The notes under the pieces are model-generated. The model worked only from the letters and a program-made list of their open reading frames with translations, made no database searches and had not been told where the DNA came from. Of a stretch of 64,000 nt of DNA, positions 50,184 to 61,340 are shown piece by piece. This DNA is from Strigops habroptila. Its lineage: Eukaryota; Chordata; Aves; Psittaciformes; Psittacidae. Both the position numbers and the translations under genes were made by a program. Each line of letters starts with the position of its first letter. Positions within the stretch are counted from its first letter, which is position 1. The DNA is taken from NCBI RefSeq assembly GCF_004027225.2, contig NC_044278.2:93798743-93862742 (forward strand), read 5' to 3'.

Positions 50184-50325
50184 CATCTTGTAAGCACAGG
50201 CAGTGCATCGCTGAGGAGAAGTGTTCTTTTTTTAGCAGTAAGAGAATTGACTTTTTTTGGCACAGATGTATACCTGAGTGCTGAATGTACAGCTAATTGT
50301 TAAAGTAACGCCTCTTTACTGTTAT

Positions 50326-50331
50326 AATAAA
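50326..50331 (+). promoter_or_regulatory. Poly(A) signal AATAAA, COG3 (distal)
   Basis: Canonical hexamer in 'gttataataaaagtaaattt' followed by TTTTCTTT and GTGTG elements, the best downstream context of the three. Confidence 0.6.
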
Positions 50332-50350
50332 AGTAAATTTGTATTTTCTT

Positions 50351-52185
50351 TACTGATAAATGATCTTGTGTGACTAAGTGGTCTCTTTACTTGCAATTTT
50401 GTGAGGGGGGAGAAACTGTAATACAAGAACATTTTAACGTACGGCTTGGCTTTTACTTAGAGAAAACTTGGGAGCTGGTGGCAGAAAGCACAAGTATTAA
50501 TGTGTTTGATAGCTCTGCTCGTGTTACCTGGTTACTCACAGGCTCATCTATCTATAGTTTCTCATTACCACATGCTGTTCCTCTGGGCCTTGTAGAAGCA
50601 CATCATCCAGAGCCTTGTGGTTTGTCCTCTGTAATGTCAGCATGAAGCTTCCCTTCACCCTCTGGCTTTGACAATGTCATTTGAATGAACTAACCTAAGG
50701 AAAAACACTCCTTTCTTGTGAAATTTGGCTTCTCTCTGACTGGTACAGGGCAGCGAGTGACCATTGATTGCCTTCTAGGTGCTTGGAGCTTCCTGAAAAG
50801 GTTTGGCCCTTTGGATTACATCTTTCATAAATGAAGTGAATGCCAAAGCAGCTGGCCAAGCATTCACGCTTCTTTTTGTACAACAGGGATGCCGTAGCAT
50901 AGCTTTTGCTGTGCCGGGTGCTGTTCATCATCCCTCTCTACCAGCCCGGGAGTCTTTGGGTGAGAGCCAAAGCAGGCTTGTTGGTCACACTTGGTACAAG
51001 TAGTTCCCTAAGTCCAGTTCATCAGCTGTAGGAAGGAAGCCATCTCCTTCAAAGTACTGCAGGTTCGGTGTATAACCCCGCTGCAATCCATCAAGTGCTT
51101 TCAGCTGAGACGAGCTTGGTGTTACAAGGACTTGATGTACGGGAAGATAGGCATTGTGAGCTTGAACTAAGGAGCTTTATTTTCATCACAAAGTGACTGT
51201 TATCACCTTGGTGAAGAAAAAGTTGTTCTGAAATGCTGATGTAACTGCTTCCTGCAGGTCTTAATAACTTCATTTCAGTATTTCCCACAGATAGAAGATA
51301 GTGAAAAACATGGAAGTGATATCACTAAGAGAGGGGTTGCCAAAAGTATTACAACACTGTCTGTATTTTGGACAGCAGGCTCCTGAGCTGAATCTTTTTA
51401 GACTGAAGAAAGAGCTTCACTTTGCTTTCCATCCACCTAAGTTGGTGACTTGTTTCTGGGTCTTTCAACTGCAAAGAGAGCCCCTGCATAGTGAATTTTG
51501 GGGATGGAGGAGCAGGTGCCAGTGCTTTATGCTTCTGTATACTGTGTATACTGACCTTGGGTTGTTGCCACCTTTCTGAATAGCTGCTCCAGATGTCTTC
51601 ATTAGCAGTGCATCTGTGGCCACAGACAGACTATTGCTATGAGGGTTGTCAACATTTGGTTTGTGTCTGCACAGGGTAGACAACTTGAATCCTTCATTCT
51701 AAGGCCACAGCCCCCAACCAAACATGAGCTCCTGGTGATGTGCGACCTGCGTCTCAGAGCTGACCAGTCGTGTATGCATCCAGCAAAGGGCAGGCATGCA
51801 CAGCATCAGGCTTGGGCAGTTGCACTGGCATTGAGCAGGGCTGAGCCCTGGCCAGAACAGCATTTCCACCTCCAGGGAAGGGTCAGAGGTGGGAAACCTG
51901 AGCTGCAACAAATACCAAAGGATTTTGGCATTCCTCTCGCCAGATGCTTGTTTCATGTTAAGTCAAACGCTGTTTAGATAAAATCAGAAGCTTTGTGTTT
52001 GTATTGACATTTAATATAAATGTTTTGAAAAGAAATAGTGTTTCAAAATGAATTTGTGCGTCTTGCTGTTCTTACCCTTCAGCGACAGCATTTCAATCTT
52101 ATCTAAATGCTTTCCTGGAAGGGAATTTCATTAAGATTCACACAGGCAGGAAATTTGCTTTTGAATGAAACGGTGATTTTTCTAC
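50351..52185. other. Intergenic stretch downstream of COG3
   Basis: Nothing here looks like a gene on the + strand. If the minus-strand gene described next has its last exon or 3' UTR here, I could not identify it. Short open frames on both strands overlap and show no conserved motif. Confidence 0.5.
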
Positions 52186-52484
52186 CTGAAAGCTTGTGAC
52201 CAGCCCCATGCAGCAGCCCCAAGCTTATCTCTGCTGGGTGGTTTCCCTGCTGCCGCTGCTCTCCACTTGGAGTTGGAACCCCATGATGAAACGGATGCAA
52301 CTGTGAACAGAAGTCAATTTGATCCTCAGCCAGGATTTTAATGGTGACGTGGCCATTAGGTTTCATGGTGGGGGACTGGAAAGGAGGGCTGTGAGCATGG
52401 TGGCTGAAGTCACGCCACTTCCAGTGCTTTTGGCTGGCCTCTGCCTGGTCCAAGCAGATCCCAGTGCAGGGCTCCAGGGCGGTC
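52186..52484 (-). CDS. ERICH6B-like exon with FAM194-type motif
   Basis: Reading leftward, acceptor 'tttgtcctcag' at 52485 and donor 'gtagaa' after 52186 bound a 299-nt open exon. The segment '[20 protein letters not shown]' is the recognisable part. After 'EDQIDF' the sequence no longer looks like the family as I remember it, so the true exon end may be earlier. Confidence 0.5.
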
Positions 52485-55400
52485 CTGAGGACAAACACAA
52501 AGCTGGATGGATCCAGAGCCAACAACTTCCCTGTCCCAAATGCTGCGTTTGTCTGGAGCTGGACCAAACATCTTATTTTTGCCATCCAAGAGTCACTGCT
52601 GGGACCTGATGCATCACGTCAGGCAGAGGTTTTTGGTAACAGTTTTTGTCCTACAGTAGAAGCACACTGCAAAAATTGGCTGGCCCCTGGGGGAACATTG
52701 AGTCCCCAAAGGGCAGAGGAAATCCTCAGGTGGAATGTGGGCTCTGTGATGTGTGAGTCTCCATCTTCCTATTGTACGTCTACATCTTCTGAAAGTCCCT
52801 GGTCATGATAATTTGTTTTGCTTTGGCAACCTTTATGCTAAAAGCAGGTCCTCGTGTGTGGTGCTGGGTACAAGAAATGGCCTTGACAAACTACAAATGA
52901 GAAGGAAACGCAGTGTTTGGTGGAAAACAGCCTGTATTTACAGCATACAAATCCAAACCGATGCTCTCCGTCTCATGACAGCCGGGGCAGGCAGCTCTGG
53001 TGCTTGAGCATCCCCCAGCCATGGCACGCAGGGAGTTTTTATCATTCATGGTTGTGTTACATCAAGTTTTTCCTGCCTAAGCATGAAGAAGTTGATTCTC
53101 ACTGGGCTGCGAGAGCGGCTCGGCCTCCCCCAGTGTTACCTCATGCTGCAGCTCAGAAAAAACAGCAGGAAAAAAGAATAACATTGCAGCTCTGATGTGC
53201 TACAGCAATGGATACAGACAAGCCTGAACCGGTCCATATGCGGGACAGAAGGCCTACCCACGGGTTTTCTGTTTTCCTCCATCAAAGCTATCACACTATC
53301 TTCGTAAATATCAGAGTGGTCCCTTAGCATTGCCCTTAATTTGTAGGTGCTGGGAAAGGCTGGGAGGGCTATAGCAGCCTCCCCAAGCTCGGTGGCAAGG
53401 CGGCAGCCAGCGAATGGGTAACACTGATGGCAAGCATGTGGTCCAGTGGGGTCAGGAGAGACGGATGACGGGGTCTGTGATGGTTGAGTGCTTCTAGGGA
53501 TCACCTCAGGGCCGGACTGTAAAAACCTGGTTGCTGTGTGATGGATGAAAGGACAACGCGTCTGCAGGCGAATGGTAGGATTGCAGAAGTCTGATGGATG
53601 CTTTATTGCAAAAGCTATTTAAAATGATTTGTAATAGTCGGTTAGACATTTAAGATGTCCATTAATTACTCTCAGCACGGGGAGGACTTGTAAAATCAAG
53701 ATGGGTTTTACTGATTCCCCCAGATACTGGTTTTCTGAAAGGAAACTTTGGAGACTGGGGTTAGGGTGTCCTGGGAACAGGAGAAAAAGTGTCTGTCCAT
53801 CAGGATAATGGCGTCTTACGGGATCAGGAGAATGGCAGTGCTGAAGAAGCAAAAGCAAGGTGATGAGAGCCAGGTAGGAGTATAGGAGTAGTTCCATGGG
53901 AGTGCCTGCCTGGACACAGGGGACAGGGATGGTCTGCCCAGGCTTTCCTCTCCCCACAGCGGTACCAACCCTAGAGCACTGCCAAAATATCACACTCTGC
54001 ACTTTCCACCTAACCTTGGGGATTTTTGTCTGTTTTCTTCTTAATTAAAACCATTTAAAAAGCTGAGGAAAACTCATCCTTCACTTTTGTGTTTTTGCAT
54101 TTCAAATACAAAGCTCAGCTTTTCTTATGTTATGTTATTAGCTGCTCTCTGATGATATAATTTGCCCAGGGCCCTCTTTCCATCAGACACAAAAGTAATT
54201 TATCCTGCAACACACTGACAAGTGAAACAGAAACGTTGCTTTGCTAAGGGCTTAGCTCCCAGCATTACAAGGAAGCTGGGTTTAATGCTTTCTAATAGGA
54301 ATAAGGAGCATTACCGCCTGCTTCTCTGGGAAGAGTGGAGAGAATCTAGGAGGGGGGGAAGTGGAGAGACCTTGCTGTTCCCTTTTAGCACCATCATTAG
54401 GAGCAGCAGCACACTGTCACGTGCAGAAAGGTTTTGTCTGTTGTGGGAACTTGAGGGGCTCGAGCACAGCAGTTCCCTCTGGAGGCATTTCATACACGGG
54501 AAGTGGCTGACCCCAGCCATAACTGCAGCACTAATTTATAACCTGAAGATGCACATTTTGGCTCTGCAGAATAGCTAAGAATTACTTCCTGGTTGTAAGG
54601 GATAGAGGGGAATGAAAAAGCAACAAACCAACGATTTTGTTCCTGCTTTCATTTTTCAGGCTTTTTATGAGGCTAAGAAGACAGACAGTCCCAGGCAGGA
54701 GGATTTGCTACCCTTATATTTCTGGAGGGGAGAGCAGTATAATGCGCTTCTATGTAGGAAATAAAAAAGCCAACAAAACCTCTGATTGTGTGCTAAATCA
54801 CAGGTCATTTTCTCGCACGTCTGCAGGAACTGCAGCGCTGTCTGGTTTGGGAAGGGTGCGGAGGAGCAGGGGAGGGCAGAGAGGAGCCTTGCTGCAGAGG
54901 GGCTGAGCTGGCAGGGGGTTCCATCCAGCCCCATACGGTCTCTGCTGTGTGGCTGGGTGCTCTGCTTCACTCCACCTGTGTGCTGTGCCCCTGACTGCCA
55001 CTCTGGTCTCTCAGGTCAACGCTCAGCTTGCATGGCTTGCGGGACCAAGCACTGCATGCCACGTGTGCTGCTGACCCCCACAGAGCCAGAAGACAGACCT
55101 ACCCAAAAGGCTCACACCAGGTCCAGTGCCAAAATTGCAGAGATGAAGCAGCTGGTGGCTGCTGAGCCCTCAGCTCTAGGTGCTCCTCATCAAGCTATTC
55201 AGTGCCTTTCCAGGGGTTCTGCAGTGAAGATGAGCTGTGTAGGGATTCTCAGCCAAGTATTGCCTTGGCACCACTGAACCATCCTCTCCAACATTTTATT
55301 CTGGCCCCATTCAGCGCTGCTGCCTGCTCAGCATGTCCTGCCCAGAGCAGATGATGGATCTTCCCTGCCAGTGGTACCATCATAGGACTGACATGAGGAT

Positions 55401-57247
55401 GCTTCAGCGCTTGTTGGTGCACATGGGCGGCAGTGCAATGCCACAAATAGGTTCCTACCAGAGAAATTCTCTGGGACCAGAGTGAAGGGACTAATGGGTC
55501 TGGTCTCCATCCAGCAGAGCCGGAGGCTTGTCTCCCTCAGCCCCTTACTGTTGAAACAGTTTCTCCTTGATGCTGCTCCTCAGCTCAGCTTGGGAAGGGT
55601 TGGAATGGGGAGCGATGTCCAGCTCTTTCTCTGCTTCACCCTCACTCATCAGCTCTTGGGTGACAGCATCAAACACTTCCTTATACCTTCTGCAGCAAAA
55701 AGCTGTGGGGTGCAGTTCCCACCAGGAGCGGTGGGGCTGGCATGGGGACCTCCTCACCCTCCAGCTCCCCCTGCCCACATCCCTCTGGAGAGGGATGGTT
55801 GCTCTCCTTTTCTGCCAGGAAGAAGCTTAACGTTACAGGCATGCTCACACCATACAGGTAGGGTCCCATTCTCCTGGGGCTGTTCCCTCAGACCCACGAG
55901 TGTTGGGACTGGCTTTTCAGGGGCATTACAAAAGGTGCATTTTGCAGAGTCTTCTGTCCAGGTGGTCTCCTCAGAGGACAAACGAAATGCAGCATCAGCA
56001 TCATTAATTTAGTAAAAACTAAACTGGGCTTAAGTCTAAGCTGTTTCCATAAAGGCAACCAAGCCCACTGCATTAAGTGTAACACTAGAAGTCCTTTTCA
56101 GTATGTATATATATAATGTCAGGAAATGTAGGTTGTATTTAAATATCTGTGCTCCCAAATGTTGGAACGTTTACACCTCCTTCTTAAGAGCTCAATGGAA
56201 AGTTATAGTTTTTTTTCATATGAAAATGTGAACAACTTTTTAATTTGGCCTTCTTTTAACATCCTGTGAAGCCCTGAGTGGAAAAAAGAGCAAAAAAAAG
56301 CCTTTAAGCCTTTTTGAAAGCCCTAAAACTTTAAAAAATTTAAAACCATTTTTAAAAAGCAGCCCCCTTTAAAAACCAAAACTCTGAGAAACTACATTAA
56401 AAACAAGACACGCTCAGTTTTTAAGGCAATCCTGATATGGAAAAACTTCAAGGGAAACGAGCATCTTTGCAATTTGGAAAATAAAAATAACCTGTGTTTG
56501 CAAAGTATTTGTGATGGAAACATTCATGATTAGCTTTCTTCCTTCCTGGTTGGACAATCCGAAGCACAAATACAGGCTGGGCAGAGAACAGATTGAGAGC
56601 AGCCCTGAGGAGAAGGATGTGGGGGTGTTGGTGGATTAGAAGCTCAACATGAGCTGGCAGTGTGCGCTTGCAGCCAGAAACCAATCGTGTCCTGGGCTGC
56701 ATCACCTGCAGTGTGACCAGCAGGTCAAGGGAGGGGATTCTCCCCCTCTACTCTGCTCTCAGGAGATCCCCTAGCAGTACTGCATTCAGCTCTGGGGGCC
56801 ACAACACAAGAGGGACATGGGCCTGCTGGAGTGGGACCAGAGGAGGCCACAAAGATGCTCAGAGGGCTGGAGCACCTCTCCTATGAAGATAGGCTGAAAG
56901 AGTTGGGCTTGTTCAGCCTGGAGAAGAGAAGGCTCTGGGGGGACCTTAGAGCAGCTTCCAGTGCCTAAAGGGGGCCTGCAAGAAATCTGAAGATGGACTT
57001 TTCACAAGGGCGTGTAGTGATGCGATGGGGGGAGGGAATGGCTTTAAATGAGATGGAAATTGAGACTTCTGCCTTTGTGCTTAAGGTGGCTGAGCACCTT
57101 ACCCACTGAGAGGAGGAGGGGGTTGATGGCTGCAGCATCAGTGGGTCTGACTTCTCTTGAATTTCTGATTTGTGTTGTGGATCTGTGAAACTAGTGGGTT
57201 TTTTTTCACGTGCATGCGCATTTTTTTGCCAGGAGACACAAGTCTTC
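52186..57247 (-). CDS. Probable ERICH6B-like (FAM194 family) gene, partial exon model
   Basis: Five open stretches on the minus strand have usable splice sites: 57247-57103, 55969-55758, 55689-55549, 53349-53258 and 52484-52186. The first four join in a consistent frame (phases 0, 2, 2, 1). The last carries '[20 protein letters not shown]' and then '[17 protein letters not shown]'. From memory this resembles the C-terminal part of FAM194-domain proteins ERICH6/ERICH6B, which have a W-x-W-x-D-F-x-x-H-x-H-x-P-P-F-Q-type motif. In mammals ERICH6B follows COG3 on the opposite strand, which fits. The second exon has a CxxC pair (CTFC), and the third and fourth are helical and charged. An exon between 53258 and 52484 is missing because the phases do not join, and the start codon exon was not found. 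Function is unknown. It could be a decaying copy, although none of these stretches contains a stop. Confidence 0.45.
53258..53349 (-). CDS. Candidate exon, minus strand gene
   Basis: A 92-nt open stretch encoding '[20 protein letters not shown]' and '[10 protein letters not shown]', with a strong pyrimidine-rich acceptor (cctttcccag) and donor 'gtaggc'. Its incoming phase completes the split codon left by the exon at 55549-55689. Confidence 0.4.
55549..55689 (-). CDS. Candidate exon, minus strand gene
   Basis: A 141-nt open stretch encoding '[20 protein letters not shown]' through 'SSIKEKLFQ'. Acceptor 'tttttgctgcag', donor 'gtaagg'. Charged and helical, coding-like composition. Confidence 0.45.
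55758..55969 (-). CDS. Candidate exon with CxxC pair, minus strand gene
   Basis: A 212-nt open stretch encoding '[20 protein letters not shown]'. Acceptor 'cctctgag' is unusual; donor 'gtgagg' is good. It would leave a 68-nt intron before the next exon, very short, so an earlier donor ('gtatgg' near 55850) remains possible. Confidence 0.35.
56200..56420. repeat. A/T-rich block with TTTAAA palindromes
   Basis: Repeated 'tttaaa'/'tttttaaaa' half-palindromes with A runs and short T runs. Not a recognisable transposon; it lies in the presumed intron between two candidate exons of the minus-strand gene. Confidence 0.55.
56564..57050 (+). repeat. CR1 LINE fragment, sense, truncated at both ends
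   Basis: Contains 'ggctggagcacctctcctat', 'gttcagcctggagaagagaa' and 'agcttccagtgcctaaaggg'. It breaks off before the CR1 3' terminus. Confidence 0.9.
57103..57247 (-). CDS. Candidate exon, minus strand gene
   Basis: A 145-nt open stretch including '[20 protein letters not shown]' and ending 'SSSQW' at donor 'gtaagg'. Acceptor 'tgagctgcag'. It lies beside a CR1 remnant; hydrophilic and low complexity, so homology would be weak even if real. Confidence 0.3.
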
Positions 57248-57779
57248 CTGCAGCTCAAGAGACACTTCGTGCCTGAGCCACTGACACCTGATCACTTCTT
57301 ATCAAACAGATCCTGGTTTTCTTACAGTCAAGTTTCAGTCTCTTAAAGGGCAGAGCCTCTGCACTTTGGAGCAATTTTTGCTCCGTTGTCAGGGAAGAGA
57401 CACTATCTTTCTTTCTTCCCTTGCAGCTGCAGAAACATCAAACCGCCTCTGCAGAGCATTCTTCTGGAAGCCACATGCTTGTTCCGAAAGGCATCTCACC
57501 AGAGAGCTGCAAATCCTGCACCACCTGCCTCTAAAGCTGCAACAAGAAATCACTGGTGCTGAGGAGGAGAGGGAAACATGCTCTGTGCATCCCTGCTGCT
57601 TCAAGGTGCGCCACTAGGCAGAGGTGAGGAACCTTCCAGTGAAGGTGCTCACTTTCTCTCCTGATTTTTGCCTAGGTTAATTCATTTTGTGCTCGCCTCC
57701 GGTGCTGGCGTGATGCGCAGCCTGACTCCTTTTGGCTATGAAGAGCCAAAAAGCTCTCCAGCCTCTTACTGCAAACAAG

Positions 57780-58070
57780 GATGCCTCAGCAGGAAGGAGT
57801 GCCCCTCATTGTACTGATACTCTGCTGGGCACTGCTGCAAGGTACTGCTCTCTGGGAAGAAACCACCACTGAAAACGTGCTCGTCATTGGTAACTTCTGG
57901 TTCCTCTCACTAATGGACCAGTTGGGTCTCCCCTCGCAAAGGCAGAGGGCAGTTGCCAACCCATCATCCTCGTGCTCTCCTCCCATGGACAGAGGCTTCT
58001 TGTCCAACTCCAGCCTTAGACTCTCTTGGGCAAGCTCGACAGGCTTTTTGCAAGGAAGAGTTGCCAATTA
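57780..58070 (-). other. Open minus-strand stretch, possible further exon
   Basis: An open frame with 'ELAQESLRLELDKKPLSMGG' and a following acidic stretch. It lies upstream, in transcription order, of the candidate minus-strand exons and could be an N-terminal exon of that gene. Splice sites are not convincing. Confidence 0.2.
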
Positions 58071-58489
58071 GCTCCTACTCATTCAGAGCAACATCTCACA
58101 ACTTTGTGTGCAGAGGTTTTCTCAGAGAAAGGCTTTGCCATCCGTTGCTTCCCCTCCACCTCCTCTCCTGGGGTCCCAGGACTTCTGTGCACCTCTTTGT
58201 GCCTGGGCCCAGCTTCAGCAGGAGAAAGGGCCACCATAACCTTGTCCATCTCCCACTGGTCCTATACAGTCTGGTGGAAGGGGCAGACACACATCCCAGG
58301 AGGCGGATTCAACCCTCCAGTCTGTTTGTGCAAGGGGAGTGGTAGACATGCCGGTTAGGTACAGTGCCATCCATTCCCAGAAACGCCAACTGATCTTCAG
58401 CGACACCCCAAGAGCTTGGGAAGCTGCATTTCTTCCTTCTCCTTGGCACCCGGCACTTCAAATTTGAGAGGGAAAGATGCTAAATTAGC

Positions 58490-59290
58490 CTAAACATTGT
58501 CCCATGCTCCCAAAATATTAATAAATAATCTCAGAATAGCAGAAAGCAGGGAGAGGAGAAGCTTGCTGATGATATTCAGGGTGGTTGAGGCAAAGGATTG
58601 GCTGTGAAGAGTTGCAGAAAGACCCTTGTGGCACTGAATAAAAGGGTAATAAAAATCACAGATGAAATCTGATGTAGATAAATGTAAAGTGATGCGCATG
58701 GGGAAAGACAATCCTAGCTTTACATACAAAATAATGGGCTCTGAGCTGGCTATTTCCACTTGGGAGCGAAATCTTCAGGTTATAATAGATAGCTCTATGC
58801 AAATGTCAGCTTAACACTCAGTAGCAATCAAAAAAGCAAACAGAAAGCTAGGAATTATTAGGAAAGGAAGAGAGAGCAAAACAGAGGAAATCATTATGTT
58901 GCTGTATAAATCCCATCTCCTGAATACTATTGTGCAGTCCAGATTCACCAATCTCAAATATGATACAGAAGAAATAGAAAAGTTACAGAGGAAGGCAATT
59001 GAAGATGATCAAAGGCATAAAAGGGCCTCCATTCAGGGAATGACTGAATAGATTAAGACTTTTTATCTTGGAAGCAAAAATGACTGAAGGAAAAATATGA
59101 CCGAGTTTTGCGATGGGAAGAGTGGCGTGACTGCGGAACAGCTGTTCACATTATTCAGTGCTCTTCAAAGGAAGAGAGTGATCATCAAAGAAAGCTATCA
59201 AGTGACAAGTTCAGAATAAACAGGAGATTTTTAGCTGTGGCACTCCTTGCCATAGGGAACAGCGGATTTGTGTTGGTTCAATAGGGTGCA
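58490..59290 (+). repeat. Old CR1/L3-type LINE remnant
   Basis: Includes 'agcttgctgatgatattcag', 'gataaatgtaaagtgatgcg', 'gttacagaggaaggcaattg' and 'cagaataaacaggagatttt', the 3' region pattern of ancient CR1/L3 elements. It is strongly diverged from the younger CR1 copies and has no terminal octamer. Confidence 0.7.
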
Positions 59291-61235
59291 AACTAATCGA
59301 TGGAGAAAATATCCATCCAGGACTATTAAATGCAGAGATGATGTCTACAGTTCACGAGGTTCCTGAGTCACAGACCACTGGGGAATGGAGAGTATTCTGG
59401 GAAGTATAAACACATATTCGTTCTATTTTTGCACTGCTTCCTGAGCATCTGCTGGCTCTCCTCCAGGGCAGGATGATGGGCCAGGTGCATTCTGTTGGCT
59501 GACCGTTTGCCATCATCCCTACGCCCTAGATTTCACACCAGGCCATATCTCCCACTAAGGCAAAGTGGCTTAAATGTAGCCCAAGGTGTCTGGTTCTGCT
59601 GCCTGTCACCATTTCTAAAACAGCCCCTGAATCACAGAGACAGAGCCTCTTGGTGGCTTTCCAGCCTGAACACACCAGGCACAATTCTCAGCTTAAAAAC
59701 TCTTTCACCAACACCCGCAGACAGGTGCATCCTCTTTTCCTTTATCTCCCAAAGCAAAAGTCTGTGTAGGCCAACCAATTCAGAGCATGGACCCTTCTAA
59801 TAGGATACACCTCCTGTGGAAGACAAAGCCATGACCACTGTGGCTGTTGGTGGGACCCCTGAAGCAGACCTTAGTGACTGAGGGGAAGCAGCAGCCCACC
59901 TGAGTGCTGGCTACCTTGAATGGGCACACTGACATAAAGCAGAAGGCACAAAAGCAGAAAACTGGCTTATACCACCTCCTCCCATCAGCAGGTCTGGAAC
60001 CTGAGGAAGCCTGTCCAGTCCACCTTCTCCTGCATGGACAAGTCTTCTCTGCAGGTCCTCAGCTGGAGACCAACCTATTCTGAAATGCAGATGATAACCA
60101 AGGGATATGCCTCTTGCTCCATGCAGACCTCTACTGTGCATCTCACTGTGTGGTAGAAACATGACCTGGGGGTGGCTGTGTCTCAGAACAAGGATGTTTT
60201 ATGGCAGTTAGCCCACCTTTCCCCAGCCTGGCCTGGATCACCTTGGGTTTTATTGTTCCAAGGCACCATTGAAAGAGAATGCATAATTTTGAACAATGGG
60301 AGAGTGAAAAAACCAAAATGTTCAGCAGTGCTTCAAATGGTCAGTCGAAATCCGAGTCATTCACTCAAGTGTTCCCCAGTAAATTAAAAACAAACACTCG
60401 GACGCTCTGCTGACACAATACATAAGTGCCCCTTCTGGCTGAAACCTCACCACCTTAATGACAGACCATTTGTGTCGTCCCTGTGTATTTCTCCAAGGTT
60501 GCCTTAAAATTCATGCCTTGGCTATTTACCAGCTGACAGACACAAACTGGGAGCCTTGCTTTGCACCTCCTTTCCAGATAGAAATGAGGATGAAGGATAG
60601 TGGCTATTATAAAGTAATCACACCCCGGAGGAAATTCCTGAGCTCAACTATCTCTGTTTCCCAGATCAGGGTAATCTCCCTGGACTTGGCTAGCCATTGG
60701 CAAAGCTTGTCAAGCTGGGTCAGCTTGTCACTCTCCGCATTTAAGAGCCTGCCTATTTCTGGAGGCTGCCGCATTGCCCAAGCAGCCTCATGTTGACATT
60801 GCACGCTCAGTAATGTGGAGGTGAGGCTGATTTTCTGAAAACTGACCATTTTCACCTATAAAGCCTAATTTAAAGTAACCATAAGGACAAATTCTATTCT
60901 TATTGACATCTGTGCTATCTTGCAGCAGCTCTGAAGGAGTAATGACGATATGTATTGAAACAGGAGGACAATCAGACATCTGGCTCGTCAATTGATCTTC
61001 AGGAGAGGGAGTACAAAAGGATCCGTTACACACACTGAAGCAAACGCTCTGATGGTGACTGTTATGGGAAAAAAATCCCCACCCACATTTATTTCCCCTA
61101 GGTTTCCATTAGGAAGGTGTCCCTGCTGCCTCTGGCTCTGTAGGACAGGGAGGGAGACGAGAGTCTTGAATGTAGAGTGTGAACTGCAAGCAGGCAAGGG
61201 CAGGAATCTTGGCTGCAACCTGGGGAAATCAGGTG

Positions 61236-61340
61236 CTTTCCTCTTCCTCTTCCTCTTCCTCTCTCCCTTTTGCTCTCCCTCACCTTTTCCATCTTCCTCT
61301 CCTGTTGTGGCTGCCCCTCTCACCCACTCTTCCTCCTCCT
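61236..61340. repeat. Polypyrimidine (CCTCTT)n repeat
   Basis: Several CCTCTT hexamers followed by an impure C/T-rich stretch. Purely low complexity. Confidence 0.85.

Larger units (their letters stand above)
48225..50350 (+). other. COG3: COG3 3' UTR
   Basis: About 2.1 kb of AT-rich sequence with no conserved open frame. It holds three late poly(A) hexamers, at 50087, 50178 and 50326. The distal end is taken as about 20 bases after the last one. Confidence 0.65.

Noticed and set aside
53619-54002. Minus frame with a 'YPDGQ' motif, considered as the missing FAM194 exon
   Set aside because: The position is out of order relative to the other candidate exons, and the splice sites around it are poor. 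A better reading may exist, but I cannot support it.
58215-58406. Minus frame with Trp-rich 'SWRFWEWMALYL'
   Set aside because: It briefly resembles a membrane or FAM194 segment but has no acceptable splice sites or continuation.
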